NCBI GenBank assembly: GCA_017994935.1
Contig: JAGOJU010000036.1
Coordinates: 1-35,488, forward strand
From: Opitutaceae bacterium
Lineage (GTDB): Bacteria > Verrucomicrobiota > Verrucomicrobiia > Opitutales > Opitutaceae
DNA: 35,488 nt
Direction of reading: 5' to 3'
The notes below the pieces were generated by a model. It had not been told where the DNA came from. It did no database searches and was given only the letters and a program-made list of their open reading frames with translations. A program made the translations under genes and the position numbers. Position 1 is the first letter of the stretch, and every line of letters begins with the position of its first letter. Positions 16,760 through 25,137 of the stretch are shown piece after piece.

Positions 16760-16806
16760 AAGCGCTGCGGACAGGACGGGTGCACGGTCCGCGGACGCGA
16801 ATCTGA

Positions 16807-17253
16807 TCAGCCAACCTGAACGGAAATCTTCCGAGGCTTGGCTTCCTCTTTCTTCGGAAGCGTGACGGTCAGCACTCCGTTTTCATAGGCCGCGCTGACG
16901 GTGCTGGCCTGGACGTTCTCGGGGACGCTGACCGCCCGACTGAAGGTCGTGGTCTCGGCACCCTCGCCTTCGCCGCGCTTGCGCGTGGCCTTGATCGTCA
17001 GGGTCTGGTCGACCATATCGACCTCAATGGCGTCGCGGGAAACACCGGGTAGATCCGCACGCACATAGGCGTTGTCCTTGTCCTCGTAGAGATCCACCGG
17101 GAATGCCGTGCCAAATGCCTGCGTCACGCCACCCAATGCGGAGCTGAAGAGGCGGTCGATTTCGCCGTCCAGACCACACCACGGATTGCGCGAAGCGGTC
17201 GGGGAAGGCGAATAGGTGCGATAGGCGGGATAATTATAACGAACGAGTCTCAT
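16807..17253 (-). CDS. Small heat-shock protein (Hsp20/alpha-crystallin), upstream copy
   Basis: This 148-residue chaperone has a longer aromatic N-terminal arm (MRLVRYNYPAYRTYSP), the segment GLDGEIDRLFSSALGG, and the alpha-crystallin domain from about residue 50: FPVDLYEDKDNAYVRADLPG, VSRDAIEVDMVDQTLTIKAT, then FSRAVSVPENVQASTVSAAY with the signature ENGVLTVTLPKKEEAKPRKI. This is the standard bacterial class. It is the first gene of the tandem hsp20 pair and is divergent from patB across 360 bases. Neither a CIRCE element nor a recognisable heat-shock sigma promoter was found upstream, so how it is induced is unknown. Confidence 0.95.
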   Translation of the reverse strand: MRLVRYNYPAYRTYSPSPTASRNPWCGLDGEIDRLFSSALGGVTQAFGTAFPVDLYEDKDNAYVRADLPGVSRDAIEVDMVDQTLTIKATRKRGEGEGAETTTFSRAVSVPENVQASTVSAAYENGVLTVTLPKKEEAKPRKISVQVG

Positions 17254-17613
17254 GATGTTTTATCGATGGTTTGTATTCTTGTTGGGAAGTTGATGCTGCC
17301 TCTGTAGCGCCGTATATGCACATTCGGTGCCGATCTTCATGGCTTCATGGTCCGTTGCAGATGAATGAGTTATGACACCGATATCCGAGTATATGTGCAA
17401 TTCTGTCCGGCATCGGTGTCACACGGTGCGCAGTAACGGCCCATTCTATAGCAATCCGGACCCGGCATGCTGCAGGTGCATTCCGGGCGACCTTGCAGTA
17501 CGTTCGCACAGGCCGGAGCAGGGCGCCGCGCTTGCCGCCGGGGTAATGGAAATCACGGCGAAAAAATCCGTGTTCAAACGGAGTTTGCAGCCTATGGTTG
17601 GACCTTTCTTGCC
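17254..17613. other. Divergent intergenic region between hsp20 and patB
   Basis: No gene is recognised. The region holds the inverted repeat at 17373-17421 and two loosely similar stretches beginning GTATATG (17312 and 17389). Long shadow frames cross it on both strands, but their translations are arginine- and proline-rich and match nothing. Promoters for both flanking genes must lie here. Confidence 0.6.
17373..17421. repeat. Inverted repeat TGACACCGAT / ATCGGTGTCA
   Basis: Perfect 10-bp arms lie at 17373-17382 and 17412-17421, with 29 bases between them. The spacing suits two regulator half-sites about four helical turns apart better than a terminator. It lies about 190 bases before patB and 120 bases from the hsp20 start. 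Confidence 0.5.
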
Positions 17614-18786
17614 ATGACCAACGCCTTTGACTTTGAAACCTGTCCGGAACGCCGGGCCACTGATTCGCAGAAGTGGCAGAAGTACGCGGGCCGCGATATC
17701 CTGCCGCTCTGGGTGGCAGACATGGATTTTGTGTCACCCCCCGCAGTCATCGAAGCGATCAGGAGACGCGCGACACACGGTGTCTTCGGTTATGCCCGAC
17801 CCGTGAAATCGCAGGTCGATGCGGTCGTGGAAATGCTGGCTGCCCGCCATCAATGGTTGATTGATCCGGCATGGCTCGTCTGGCTGCCGGGCCTGGTCGT
17901 CGGGCTGAACGTGACCGCGCAAGCTGTAGCCGGACCCGGGGAGGAAATCCTCTGCCTGACTCCTGTCTATCCGCCCTTCATGAGCGCACCGAGGAATGCC
18001 GGTCGCGTTGCAGTGACCGTTCCGCTTCTGCTCAATTCGCGGGAACGGCGCTGGGAAATCGATTGGGAGGCCCTCGAGCGCGCGGTGACTCCTCGTACGA
18101 AGGCCTTCTTTCTCTGCAACCCCCACAACCCGGTCTCGCGTGTCTTCACGCGCCCTGAGCTTGAGAAGATCGCCGCCTTCTGCCTGCGGCACAATCTGGT
18201 GCTTTGTTCGGACGAGATCCATGCGGACCTGGTGCTCGATCCGACGCTGCCGCATGTGCCTTCGGGTAAGCTGGGCGACGAAATCGCGGCACGAACCCTC
18301 ACCCTGCTGGCGCCCAGCAAGACCTACAATGTTCCCGGACTCGGATGCGCCCTGGCGATAATTCCGGACGCGGGCCTTCGCCGACGCTTCGTGGCGGCGA
18401 CCGCCGGCATCGTCGCAGAGGTCAACCTCTTTGGCTACGCAGCCTGCGAGGCGGCCTACCGACACGGCGAACCCTGGCGGCAGGCGCTCCTGGCGGCGTT
18501 GCGGAGGAACCGCGACGCCGTGATCCGCTTTGCTGCCGAGCAATTGCCGGGAGTCAGGATCGAGGCTCCGATCGAAGCAACCTACCTTGCATGGATGAAC
18601 GTCAAGGAGCTCGGACTTGCGGATCCCGTGGGCCACTTTGAATCCCATGGCGTGGGCTTGAGTGAGGGACGCTTTTTCGGTGCCGCGCCCGGCGAGTATG
18701 TCCGCCTAAATTTTGGATGCCCGCGAAAAACCCTCGACGAAGCCCTAACGCGCATGTCCAGGGCAGTGCATGCGCTTGGCCGTTGA
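17614..18786 (+). CDS. patB: PatB/MalY-family PLP-dependent C-S lyase
   Basis: This 390-residue fold-type I PLP enzyme cleaves cystathionine or cysteine S-conjugates to thiol, pyruvate and ammonia, or acts as an aminotransferase. The start at 17614 gives the family N-terminus (MTNAFDFETCPERRATDSQK), and LPLWVADMDFVSPPAVIEAI is the PatB/MalY hallmark. The cofactor site shows NPHNPVSRVF (residues 169-178), LCSDEIHADLV with Asp200, and the Schiff-base Lys236 in APSKTYNVPGLG. The length is standard. It is a single gene, divergent from hsp20 and convergent with the GNAT-aminotransferase fusion. The MalY-type regulatory role is not supported because no maltose regulator is near. The exact substrate remains open. 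Confidence 0.93.
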   Translation: MTNAFDFETCPERRATDSQKWQKYAGRDILPLWVADMDFVSPPAVIEAIRRRATHGVFGYARPVKSQVDAVVEMLAARHQWLIDPAWLVWLPGLVVGLNVTAQAVAGPGEEILCLTPVYPPFMSAPRNAGRVAVTVPLLLNSRERRWEIDWEALERAVTPRTKAFFLCNPHNPVSRVFTRPELEKIAAFCLRHNLVLCSDEIHADLVLDPTLPHVPSGKLGDEIAARTLTLLAPSKTYNVPGLGCALAIIPDAGLRRRFVAATAGIVAEVNLFGYAACEAAYRHGEPWRQALLAALRRNRDAVIRFAAEQLPGVRIEAPIEATYLAWMNVKELGLADPVGHFESHGVGLSEGRFFGAAPGEYVRLNFGCPRKTLDEALTRMSRAVHALGR

Positions 18787-18823
18787 GTGCGCAGCGCGAG
18801 AAACGTCTGCCAAGCAAAACCGT

Positions 18824-20497
18824 CTATCGCGCCGCCGCCACCAGGAGCGGTGGCATCGCCGCACGCTCCTGCCCCGCAGATCCGTCGCGAAGGCGCAGCG
18901 ACTCAAGGTTTTCCAGCAGCTCCCTCAGCAACGTGCGGGGTGGATTTCCCAGCAGGGATACCTGGATCCAATTCTTGCTGTACAGGTGACCTGAGCGGAA
19001 GTTGAGCCAGATTCCACGCTGCTCGAGCGCCTCTCCCAGGGCGGTCGCCCCACCCGGAGTTTCGAGTTCAAGTGTGACAACCCCTGCGCCGGGGCTGCTT
19101 TCGTCCCCGGTCAGGGTCCAGCCTTGCTCAAGCAACCGGCGGCGCAGCCAGGATGTGTTGGCAAGTATCTCCTGCATGCGTTCAGGGGTGACGGCACGCA
19201 ACGCCACGCAGAGGGCGTGCGTGAGGTTGGACGAGTGAGTGTGAGGAACACTCGAGTTCTCAGCCCAGTGCCCGAGATCGAGGTAGCCGGGCAGGATGTC
19301 CGCAGCCGTTTGGGGCGCATAATCGTGGAAAACGAGCCCGAGGCCCGGATAGCCGCCGAGCCCCTTGCCGCTCGTGCCCGTGGCGAGAAAGACGTCACTC
19401 AAATCAACCGGCACCGCTCCGAGCGAGCTGACGCAGTCAAGGCAGAGGCGAAGTCCCTTCCGCCGGACGAGAGCCTTCAGCGGCTCGAGCTGGTTCAGCA
19501 TGCCAGTCGAGGTCTCATGATGCACCGCCCAGATCCAGTCACCCGGCGACAGACCGCTGACGGCAGCCTCCAGCTTCTCAAGGTCAAACGCCGTTCCCCA
19601 TGGCTGTTCGACTACGGTGAACTCCAGCCGGGCCCGCCGGGAATCCGAAGCGAGGCGGTCGCCAAACGCACCATTGGTCATCACCACACCCCGGCGGCCG
19701 AGGAGTGAAAGCTGGGCTGCGACCACGGCGTTTGCGAGGGAGCCCGATCCCGGCATCACCTGCACGTCGCGCGCGCCAGTCAGTTCGCAAAGCTGGGCGC
19801 GCACATGGCGCAATTCCGCCAGGAAAACGGGACTCCGGTGGGAAATTGCAGGCTCGCTGAATGCACGATCGACTTCCGGTGTCGTCAACACCGGCCCCGG
19901 CAGGAGGTTGATGCCATTCGGCGTGCTGCGAATCTCCTTGAATGCCTCCCGCAGGACGAGGCTCTTGTCGGTCGTGCGATTGAGCGCGTCGAGCGTGAGG
20001 AACATGGGCTGGTACTGCGCGCCGGCCGTGCCCACGAGGGGTCCGAAGGGCGCAAACCCGAGGTGCCTGTAGAGTTTCAGTTCGCGGGTGGTGCCGGAAA
20101 TAACGGCGAGATCGTAGCCGTCAGCCAGGCACTTGCGGGTGGTGAACTCAAAGAGCGACACAAAAACCGACGTCTTGCGATAGGCCGATTCGACCGCCAG
20201 GAGTCTCACTTCGATGGGTCTCCGTCCGGGCGGCAGATGCCTGTCCAGCTCGGCCACCTTGCTGTCGAGTGAGAACGGCCGCTTGCCGCGCAACGCCAGC
20301 ATCCCCAGAACCCGGTCGCCCTCACGCGCAATCACATAGCTGTTTTCCGCATGAAAACGGTCGACGAGTCGTCCGTCGCCATTCGGTGCATGCTGGGGTA
20401 TCTCCTCGACAAAGATCCGGTAGTTGAGGCGATGAATCGCTTCAAACTCCCAATCCTCGGTCGCAAGCTTTACGTGTAAGGAAGACGGCGCACGCAT
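18824..20497 (-). CDS. GNAT acyltransferase fused to class V aminotransferase
   Basis: This 557-residue two-domain protein starts at the ATG at 20497; an in-frame GTG at 20518 adds seven residues. Residues 10-170 are a GNAT-fold domain with FeeM/LuxI-like character: IHRLNYRIFVEEIPQ, a long GRRPIEVRLLAVESAYRK strand-helix, and TTRELKLYRHLGFAPFG. Residues 195-557 are a class V aminotransferase: INLLPGPVLTTPEV, MPGSGSLANAVVAAQ, Asp354 in LCLDCVSSLGAVPVDLS, and the PLP Lys378 in TGTSGKGLGGYPG. Both halves appear intact. Its start is about 40 bases downstream of the plsY stop, so the two are cotranscribed. The alanine-glyoxylate/serine-pyruvate-type aminotransferase may make or use an amino group that the GNAT domain acylates. 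That link is inference; the fusion is seen directly. Confidence 0.88.
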   Translation of the reverse strand: MRAPSSLHVKLATEDWEFEAIHRLNYRIFVEEIPQHAPNGDGRLVDRFHAENSYVIAREGDRVLGMLALRGKRPFSLDSKVAELDRHLPPGRRPIEVRLLAVESAYRKTSVFVSLFEFTTRKCLADGYDLAVISGTTRELKLYRHLGFAPFGPLVGTAGAQYQPMFLTLDALNRTTDKSLVLREAFKEIRSTPNGINLLPGPVLTTPEVDRAFSEPAISHRSPVFLAELRHVRAQLCELTGARDVQVMPGSGSLANAVVAAQLSLLGRRGVVMTNGAFGDRLASDSRRARLEFTVVEQPWGTAFDLEKLEAAVSGLSPGDWIWAVHHETSTGMLNQLEPLKALVRRKGLRLCLDCVSSLGAVPVDLSDVFLATGTSGKGLGGYPGLGLVFHDYAPQTAADILPGYLDLGHWAENSSVPHTHSSNLTHALCVALRAVTPERMQEILANTSWLRRRLLEQGWTLTGDESSPGAGVVTLELETPGGATALGEALEQRGIWLNFRSGHLYSKNWIQVSLLGNPPRTLLRELLENLESLRLRDGSAGQERAAMPPLLVAAAR

Positions 20498-20537
20498 GGT
20501 GGTGGTCGGTGATGACACTCCAACAAAGAGGAAAGGT

Positions 20538-21188
20538 TTACGGTTTGCCAGCCGGTAGCGATGTGTCTTTGCGAATGCCTTCGTCTGACGCTCGCTCCGC
20601 CTCGCCCCCGATATCCGATTTCAAGTTTGCGAGGTGGGAAAACACGACCAGCGCTGCGACGCCCGCAAAACCCGCCACAACGGCCAGCGACCGCCCAAGC
20701 AGGAATGCCACAAGCGGGCCGGCCACAAAGGCAATCATGGCGCTCAGACTGCTCCGGCGAAGAACGAGTCGAAGTAAGCCGCACAGGATGAGCAGGATAG
20801 CCGCTGTCACCGGTTCCAGCGCAAAAATCACACCGCATCCCGTTGCAGCGCCCTTCCCCCCACGAAAGCCCAGCTGCACCGGCCACAAGTGCCCGGCGAC
20901 CACCGCAATGCAGGCGAACACGACTGTCGTCGGGGCCCCCTGCAACATCTTGGCGAGAATGACCGCAATCGCTCCCTTGAGAAGATCGCCAGCGAGGGTG
21001 AGAACAAAACCACTCCTTCCCAGAACACGGCCAACGTTGCGAGCGCCGGCATTGCCGCTCCCCATTGCACGGATGTCGCGTCCGGTCTTCAGGCGAACCA
21101 GGTAGTATCCGGTGTTCACGCACCCGAGAACATAGGCCGCAAGAACGAGCCCGCCCTGCCACACCGCAGTCGTTTCCATCGCTGCCAT
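20538..21188 (-). CDS. plsY: PlsY-family acyl-phosphate:glycerol-3-phosphate acyltransferase
   Basis: This 216-residue membrane protein resembles PlsY, which transfers acyl groups from acyl phosphate to glycerol 3-phosphate in phospholipid synthesis. It starts at the ATG at 21188, or at 21179. Visible motifs are the first loop AMGSGNAGARNVGRVLG, the helix end GDLLKGAIAVILAK, and the second motif AGHLWPVQLGFRGGKGAATG. The third motif, normally containing HRxNI before the C-terminus, is poorly kept (SHLANLKSDIGGEAE), and the tail is charged. About six hydrophobic segments fit the family. It is the first gene of a two-gene unit with the GNAT-aminotransferase fusion. It could be the housekeeping PlsY or a specialised paralogue with another acceptor. 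Confidence 0.85.
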   Translation of the reverse strand: MAAMETTAVWQGGLVLAAYVLGCVNTGYYLVRLKTGRDIRAMGSGNAGARNVGRVLGRSGFVLTLAGDLLKGAIAVILAKMLQGAPTTVVFACIAVVAGHLWPVQLGFRGGKGAATGCGVIFALEPVTAAILLILCGLLRLVLRRSSLSAMIAFVAGPLVAFLLGRSLAVVAGFAGVAALVVFSHLANLKSDIGGEAERASDEGIRKDTSLPAGKP

Positions 21189-21426
21189 GATCACGCAGCC
21201 TCCACGGAATGCCGGCGACGACGGAAACAACGGTCAGCTTCCTGCAGGCTGCTGTTCTGAGCGGACAAATTCATGGTCGCGGTACGAAAGTCCAAGTCCC
21301 CGGGGCAGATGACGTTCGAACAACCACGCACCCTCGGCAACAGCGAAACATCAGCCGACATCCTTGGGATGCCAAGATAGCCGGGCAAAGCCGGCGCGAA
21401 GCTTCGCATCATCACCCCTCCCATTT

Positions 21427-22512
21427 TCAACCTTGCCGCCGCCCGACCCGCGGATCCTCACGGATCAGCGCGAGCACCTGGGACTCGGTTTTTCCCGCGG
21501 ACGCCCAATCGCGCCCCAGGCTGTTGTTGTGACGATCGCGGTCACTTTCCTCAGGCAGATTGGCGGAACCTTCCTCGTGGGCATTGGTGACCCTCTCCGC
21601 AAAAGAGCTCCCATACATGCGGGTCAGCCAATAACTCCACAGCACATGCCGCGTGGAGTCCTCGTTGTAGGCCTTGCCGACTCTTGCAAGACGATGCGCC
21701 GTGCGTTCCGCATAATCCTTCATGCGAAGCAGCATGGAAGCGCGAAGCGGGTTCACGGCAAGCAGCTCACACTCCGCTGGCGTCAGCGGCTGAGTGGAGC
21801 GCCGCGAAAGCGTGTCGAGATCCCGCCGGTTGATGCGCAGCCGGGTGCCGCCCGGTTCGCGTGCCGTCTCGAGCCGGACGGACATCGGCACATGTTCGAG
21901 AGTGAAGTGCAGCCTCGCGGACATCGTCAGCCTTCGTGTCGTCATGCCTGTCCTCGCAAATGCAACCAGGTCGGGCAGTTCGCGACGGATGCTCGCGCGC
22001 AGCGAACCGCCATACGCGACGTCGGGAAGCAGCACCCTGCCGTCGTCGATACGCTGGACCGGCGTGTCGAACTCGCCTCCCGCGAAAGGCACATCACGAG
22101 GCGCATCAAGATGCAACTGCGACTCCACCCGGACACCTTCGAGCTTGAGATCGAATCGAAGGGGAAACCACCCGCGAAGCGACGCCATCGCGGTCGCGAT
22201 CCTGATGCGTATCGACTTCTCGGGTGATTCCTTTTCCAACGGCAGCCGGGCGTCGAGCGTGATTCCATGCCAGACCACGGTGGCCAGTGGCGCAAATTCC
22301 GCCCCATCGAATTCGATGCCTCGAAGTGAGCCATGCTCCGCCGGAATCGACCCCACGAGTTGCGGCAGCACGGCCCGTGTGGCGCGCGTGAGTATCCACC
22401 CACCCGCCAGGAAAACGGTCGCCGCCAGCACCGCCGCCATCGCAATCAGCAGAAAAAGGATCCGGCGGATCGGCCGCCCGGCCCGCACTGTCTTCGGACG
22501 GCTAGCGTCCAT
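21427..22512 (-). CDS. Membrane-anchored protein with DUF6973-like C-terminal domain
   Basis: This 361-residue protein has one N-terminal helix (ILFLLIAMAAVLAATVFLAG, residues 19-38), so it is probably anchored facing the periplasm. Residues 45-225 are beta-rich with stretches such as GIEFDGAEFAPLATVVWHGI, recalling AsmA-like lipid-transfer or scaffold repeats. The C-terminal third is helical with DSTRHVLWSYWLTRMYGSSF, AERVTNAHEEG and DRDRHNNSLGRDWA. The spacing of His, AHE and HNN with GR matches the pattern of DUF6973 domains, whose activity is unknown; the residues look catalytic or metal-binding. Its start overlaps the malQ stop by 11 bases, so it is cotranscribed with malQ, a pairing without an obvious metabolic reason. 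Domain identification is by eye. Confidence 0.7.
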   Translation of the reverse strand: MDASRPKTVRAGRPIRRILFLLIAMAAVLAATVFLAGGWILTRATRAVLPQLVGSIPAEHGSLRGIEFDGAEFAPLATVVWHGITLDARLPLEKESPEKSIRIRIATAMASLRGWFPLRFDLKLEGVRVESQLHLDAPRDVPFAGGEFDTPVQRIDDGRVLLPDVAYGGSLRASIRRELPDLVAFARTGMTTRRLTMSARLHFTLEHVPMSVRLETAREPGGTRLRINRRDLDTLSRRSTQPLTPAECELLAVNPLRASMLLRMKDYAERTAHRLARVGKAYNEDSTRHVLWSYWLTRMYGSSFAERVTNAHEEGSANLPEESDRDRHNNSLGRDWASAGKTESQVLALIREDPRVGRRQG

Positions 22513-24058
22513 AGAGCTGGCCGAGCGACTTCAAATACGCCGCGGTTTCACCAAAGAGTGCGTCCAGCTGCTCGGGGCGATACCGCCACTGCCAGTTTCC
22601 GTGCGGAACGCCGGGCGTATTGAAGCGTCCGGACGCATCGAGGCTGAGCATGTCCTGAAGGGGCATGACCGCGAGGCGACAGGTGGAGCGGTACGAAGCC
22701 CGAAGCAGGTCCCAGCCGATCTCGCTGCCGCTGACACCGAGGTACCGCCGGACATGGTCGCGCTCGCGCTCCGAGGCGGTCGCGTACCAGCCGATGGCGG
22801 TATTGTTGTCATGGGTTCCTGGATACACGACCGAGTTCTGCGTGTGATGGTGCGGCAGGTAGGCGTTGCCGCTGTCGGATCCGAACGCGAATTGGAGCAC
22901 CGCCATGCCGGGAAGGCCGGTTTGTGCGCGCAGTGCCTCCACCGTGGGGGTCAGTTCGCCGAGATCCTCGGCAATGATGCGCGATTGCGGGAACGCGGTC
23001 CTGACTGCGCGGAAGAGATCGATTCCAGGACCCGGCTCCCAGGTTCCGAACCGCGCGGTCTCCGCAGGGAAGGGAATCCGCCAGTACTCGTCGAAGCCTC
23101 TGAAATGATCGATGCGCACGATGTCGCACAGTTCGAAGGAAGAGCGCAGGCGCCTGAGCCACCAATCGTATCCGTCCTTTCTGTGCGCCTCCCAGCGGTA
23201 GAGCGGATTTCCCCAGAGCTGGCCGTCCTCCGAGAAGTAGTCGGGCGGCACACCGGCGACAGCAACGGGACGGCAGGTCTTCGGATCAATTTCGAAAAGC
23301 GGCAGATTTGCCCAGACATCGGCGCTGTCGAAGGCCACAAAGATCGGCAGGTCGCCGATGATCTGCACGCCGCGCCCGGCCGCCGCGGCGCGGACCCGCT
23401 CCCATTGTCCATAGAAAAGGTACTGGTAGAACATGTGGGCATCGATCTGCGGGGCGAGCCATGCCCGCAGAACCGATTTTTGTGCGGAGGCGTGGGACCG
23501 CGTGTCCGCCGGCCACTCCGACCATGGCTTGCCCTGATAGTGATCCTTCAGCGCGCGGAAATAGCCATACGCAGGAAGCCAGTGCGCATGTTTTTCCTGA
23601 AAGGCCTTGAAATCCCCGTAGGGAAGGCGGGCGGGATTTTCCAGATACGCCTGGAAAGCCTCGCGCAGCAGCGGCCACTTCAGGGCATAGAGCGCACCGA
23701 AATCGACGCGTTCCCGGCTGAGGCGCCGCAGGGGCGCGAGCGACTCGCTCTTCAGGAGTCCAAACGATACCAGCGCCTCCAGGTCGATCAGGTACGGGTT
23801 CCCGGCAAACGCAGAGAAGCACTGGTACGGGGAATCACCATAGCCGGTCGGGCCCAGGGGGCAAAGCTGCCAGTACTTCATTCCCGCCTGCGAGAGAAAA
23901 TCCAGAAAACGATCGACCGCGCCATCGAAGGTTCCAACGCCCTGATCGCCCGGGAGCGAGGTCGGATGCATCAGCACGCCGGCGCCGCGCTCCGTCAGCC
24001 AGGAGAAAAGCGGAAACGTTTCGTTCACGATCGAAGAGGGCGAATCGGAAGGGTCCAT
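22502..24058 (-). CDS. malQ: 4-alpha-glucanotransferase (GH77)
   Basis: This 518-residue cytoplasmic amylomaltase transfers maltodextrin segments between glucans in maltose or glycogen metabolism. The family opening RGAGVLMHPTSLPGDQGVGT is followed by KYWQLCPLGPTGYGDSPYQ. The catalytic residues are in place: the nucleophile Asp in IVRIDHFRGFDEYW, the acid Glu in RIIAEDLGELTP, and the transition-state Asp in YPGTHDNNTAIGWY. The length is typical of the single-domain bacterial type. The ATG at 24058 places the conserved opening near residue 23. The downstream DUF6973-like gene overlaps its stop by 11 bases. No other glycogen genes are in the window. Confidence 0.96.
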   Translation of the reverse strand: MDPSDSPSSIVNETFPLFSWLTERGAGVLMHPTSLPGDQGVGTFDGAVDRFLDFLSQAGMKYWQLCPLGPTGYGDSPYQCFSAFAGNPYLIDLEALVSFGLLKSESLAPLRRLSRERVDFGALYALKWPLLREAFQAYLENPARLPYGDFKAFQEKHAHWLPAYGYFRALKDHYQGKPWSEWPADTRSHASAQKSVLRAWLAPQIDAHMFYQYLFYGQWERVRAAAAGRGVQIIGDLPIFVAFDSADVWANLPLFEIDPKTCRPVAVAGVPPDYFSEDGQLWGNPLYRWEAHRKDGYDWWLRRLRSSFELCDIVRIDHFRGFDEYWRIPFPAETARFGTWEPGPGIDLFRAVRTAFPQSRIIAEDLGELTPTVEALRAQTGLPGMAVLQFAFGSDSGNAYLPHHHTQNSVVYPGTHDNNTAIGWYATASERERDHVRRYLGVSGSEIGWDLLRASYRSTCRLAVMPLQDMLSLDASGRFNTPGVPHGNWQWRYRPEQLDALFGETAAYLKSLGQLYGR

Positions 24059-24198
24059 AGGGAAAAGGCGTCAAATTTCCGGCTGGTCGGCAACCCCGAT
24101 GACACGGCCATTCCCGGATGAAACCCCTGGAAAGGCCCGCGTTGAGTTTCGTTTCCATTCGTTGCCGACCGCACCTTCCGGAGAGTCGGGCTGCGTGC

Positions 24199-24789
24199 CT
24201 ACATTGAACGCGTGGTGGTTGACGGAGGCTGGGGCCACGTCTTGGCCGGGGAGGCGGGCGCTTTTGCCGCGAGCGGTGCAGGCCGCTGGACGCGGGGTTT
24301 CTCACGCCACACCTTGCGAATTATCGCATAACCGAGACATCCGCCGATGATCCCGATGACAAACGCCCCCAGATAGAGCGAAATCACTCCCTCGCGGGTG
24401 AAGAGTTCGCGGGGCTGGGACGCCACGTGGCGCCAGACTTGAGCGGGATTCATTCCCCGGACGAGTTCACCAACAAAATAGCAGGCTGACAGCTGAATCG
24501 GAGCGGTGAGCGGAGTGGAAAGGAACTGCAGGGCGATACAAAGCAGGAGATTGCCGCGAACACAGAGCGCCGCAATCACCGCAAAAAGGGATTGCGCGGG
24601 AAGAAATGGCATGACCGTGATCGGAAAACCGACCAGCCAGGCACGTGCCAGCGACTCATGCGTCGGCCGCCAAAGCTTCTTGTCAAGGATACGGTCCCCC
24701 AACCGGGAGTGGATCCATCCTCCCTTGAGCCGGCTGCGGGAAAGCCGGCTGCGGTGCATCAGACGCAAAGCCCATAGCGGAAGCTTCAT
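24199..24789 (-). CDS. DUF2062-family membrane protein
   Basis: This 196-residue protein has the DUF2062 pattern: a basic N-terminus, THESLARAWLVGFPITVMPF, then LPAQSLFAVIAALCVRGNLL and LQFLSTPLTAPIQLSACYFV, followed by a last helix with FVIGIIGGCLGYAIIRK. Three or four membrane segments are likely. The C-terminal 35 residues are rich in Pro, Ala and Lys and probably disordered in the cytoplasm. The family has no established biochemical activity; some members are fused to or lie near glycosyltransferases. It lies on the same strand as malQ, 140 bases upstream of it, and may share a transcript. Confidence 0.85.
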   Translation of the reverse strand: MKLPLWALRLMHRSRLSRSRLKGGWIHSRLGDRILDKKLWRPTHESLARAWLVGFPITVMPFLPAQSLFAVIAALCVRGNLLLCIALQFLSTPLTAPIQLSACYFVGELVRGMNPAQVWRHVASQPRELFTREGVISLYLGAFVIGIIGGCLGYAIIRKVWREKPRVQRPAPLAAKAPASPAKTWPQPPSTTTRSM

Positions 24790-25137
24790 TGCAAGAACCG
24801 AACCTCCAGACCGTCGCTCGGCCCATTCTGATCCAAAAAATCCATCTGCTCCTCGGCTCGTGTCATGTTTTGTTGTAAGTCGTTAATTCAGAATAACCGG
24901 ATAGCCGCCTCATCCGCAAACAAGGCATAGGTCCCCTCTGCAGCCAGCCCGTCACCTGGTGCAAGATTTCATGCAATCCGCGCCGGGCGCAACTCTTCCG
25001 TCGAAAATCATGTGCTTCCGCACCCCCGCCGACGTCCGGGAATACCATCAAGAGGTCTTTATTTCGCAGATGGCTGGGCAGGCATGGAACCTGCTTTTGC
25101 ACGAGATCCACTCACCTCATTCCATCAACCCATCATC
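24790..25137. other. Intergenic region upstream of amt
   Basis: No gene is recognised in this divergent region. It is less GC-rich than its flanks around 24860-24900. The sigma-54-like element at 25080 lies at the right end. A GGTGCA half-site at 24958-24963, matching half of an NtrC box, lies about 140 bases upstream of the predicted transcription start, but the partner half is not at normal spacing. Confidence 0.5.
25080..25095 (+). promoter_or_regulatory. Sigma-54 (-24/-12) promoter-like element for amt-glnK
   Basis: AGGCATGGAACCTGCT matches the TGGCAYR-N4-TTGCW consensus except for the first base of each half. The invariant GG (25081-25082) and GC (25093-25094) are 12 bases apart, as required. 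Transcription would begin near 25106, leaving a leader of about 32 bases before the amt ATG. Nitrogen control by RpoN is common for amt-glnK operons. Confidence 0.6.

Noticed and set aside
24939..24963. NtrC box upstream of amt
   Set aside because: TGCAGCC and TGGTGCA are present, but the total length is 25 bases rather than about 17, so only a half-site is supported.
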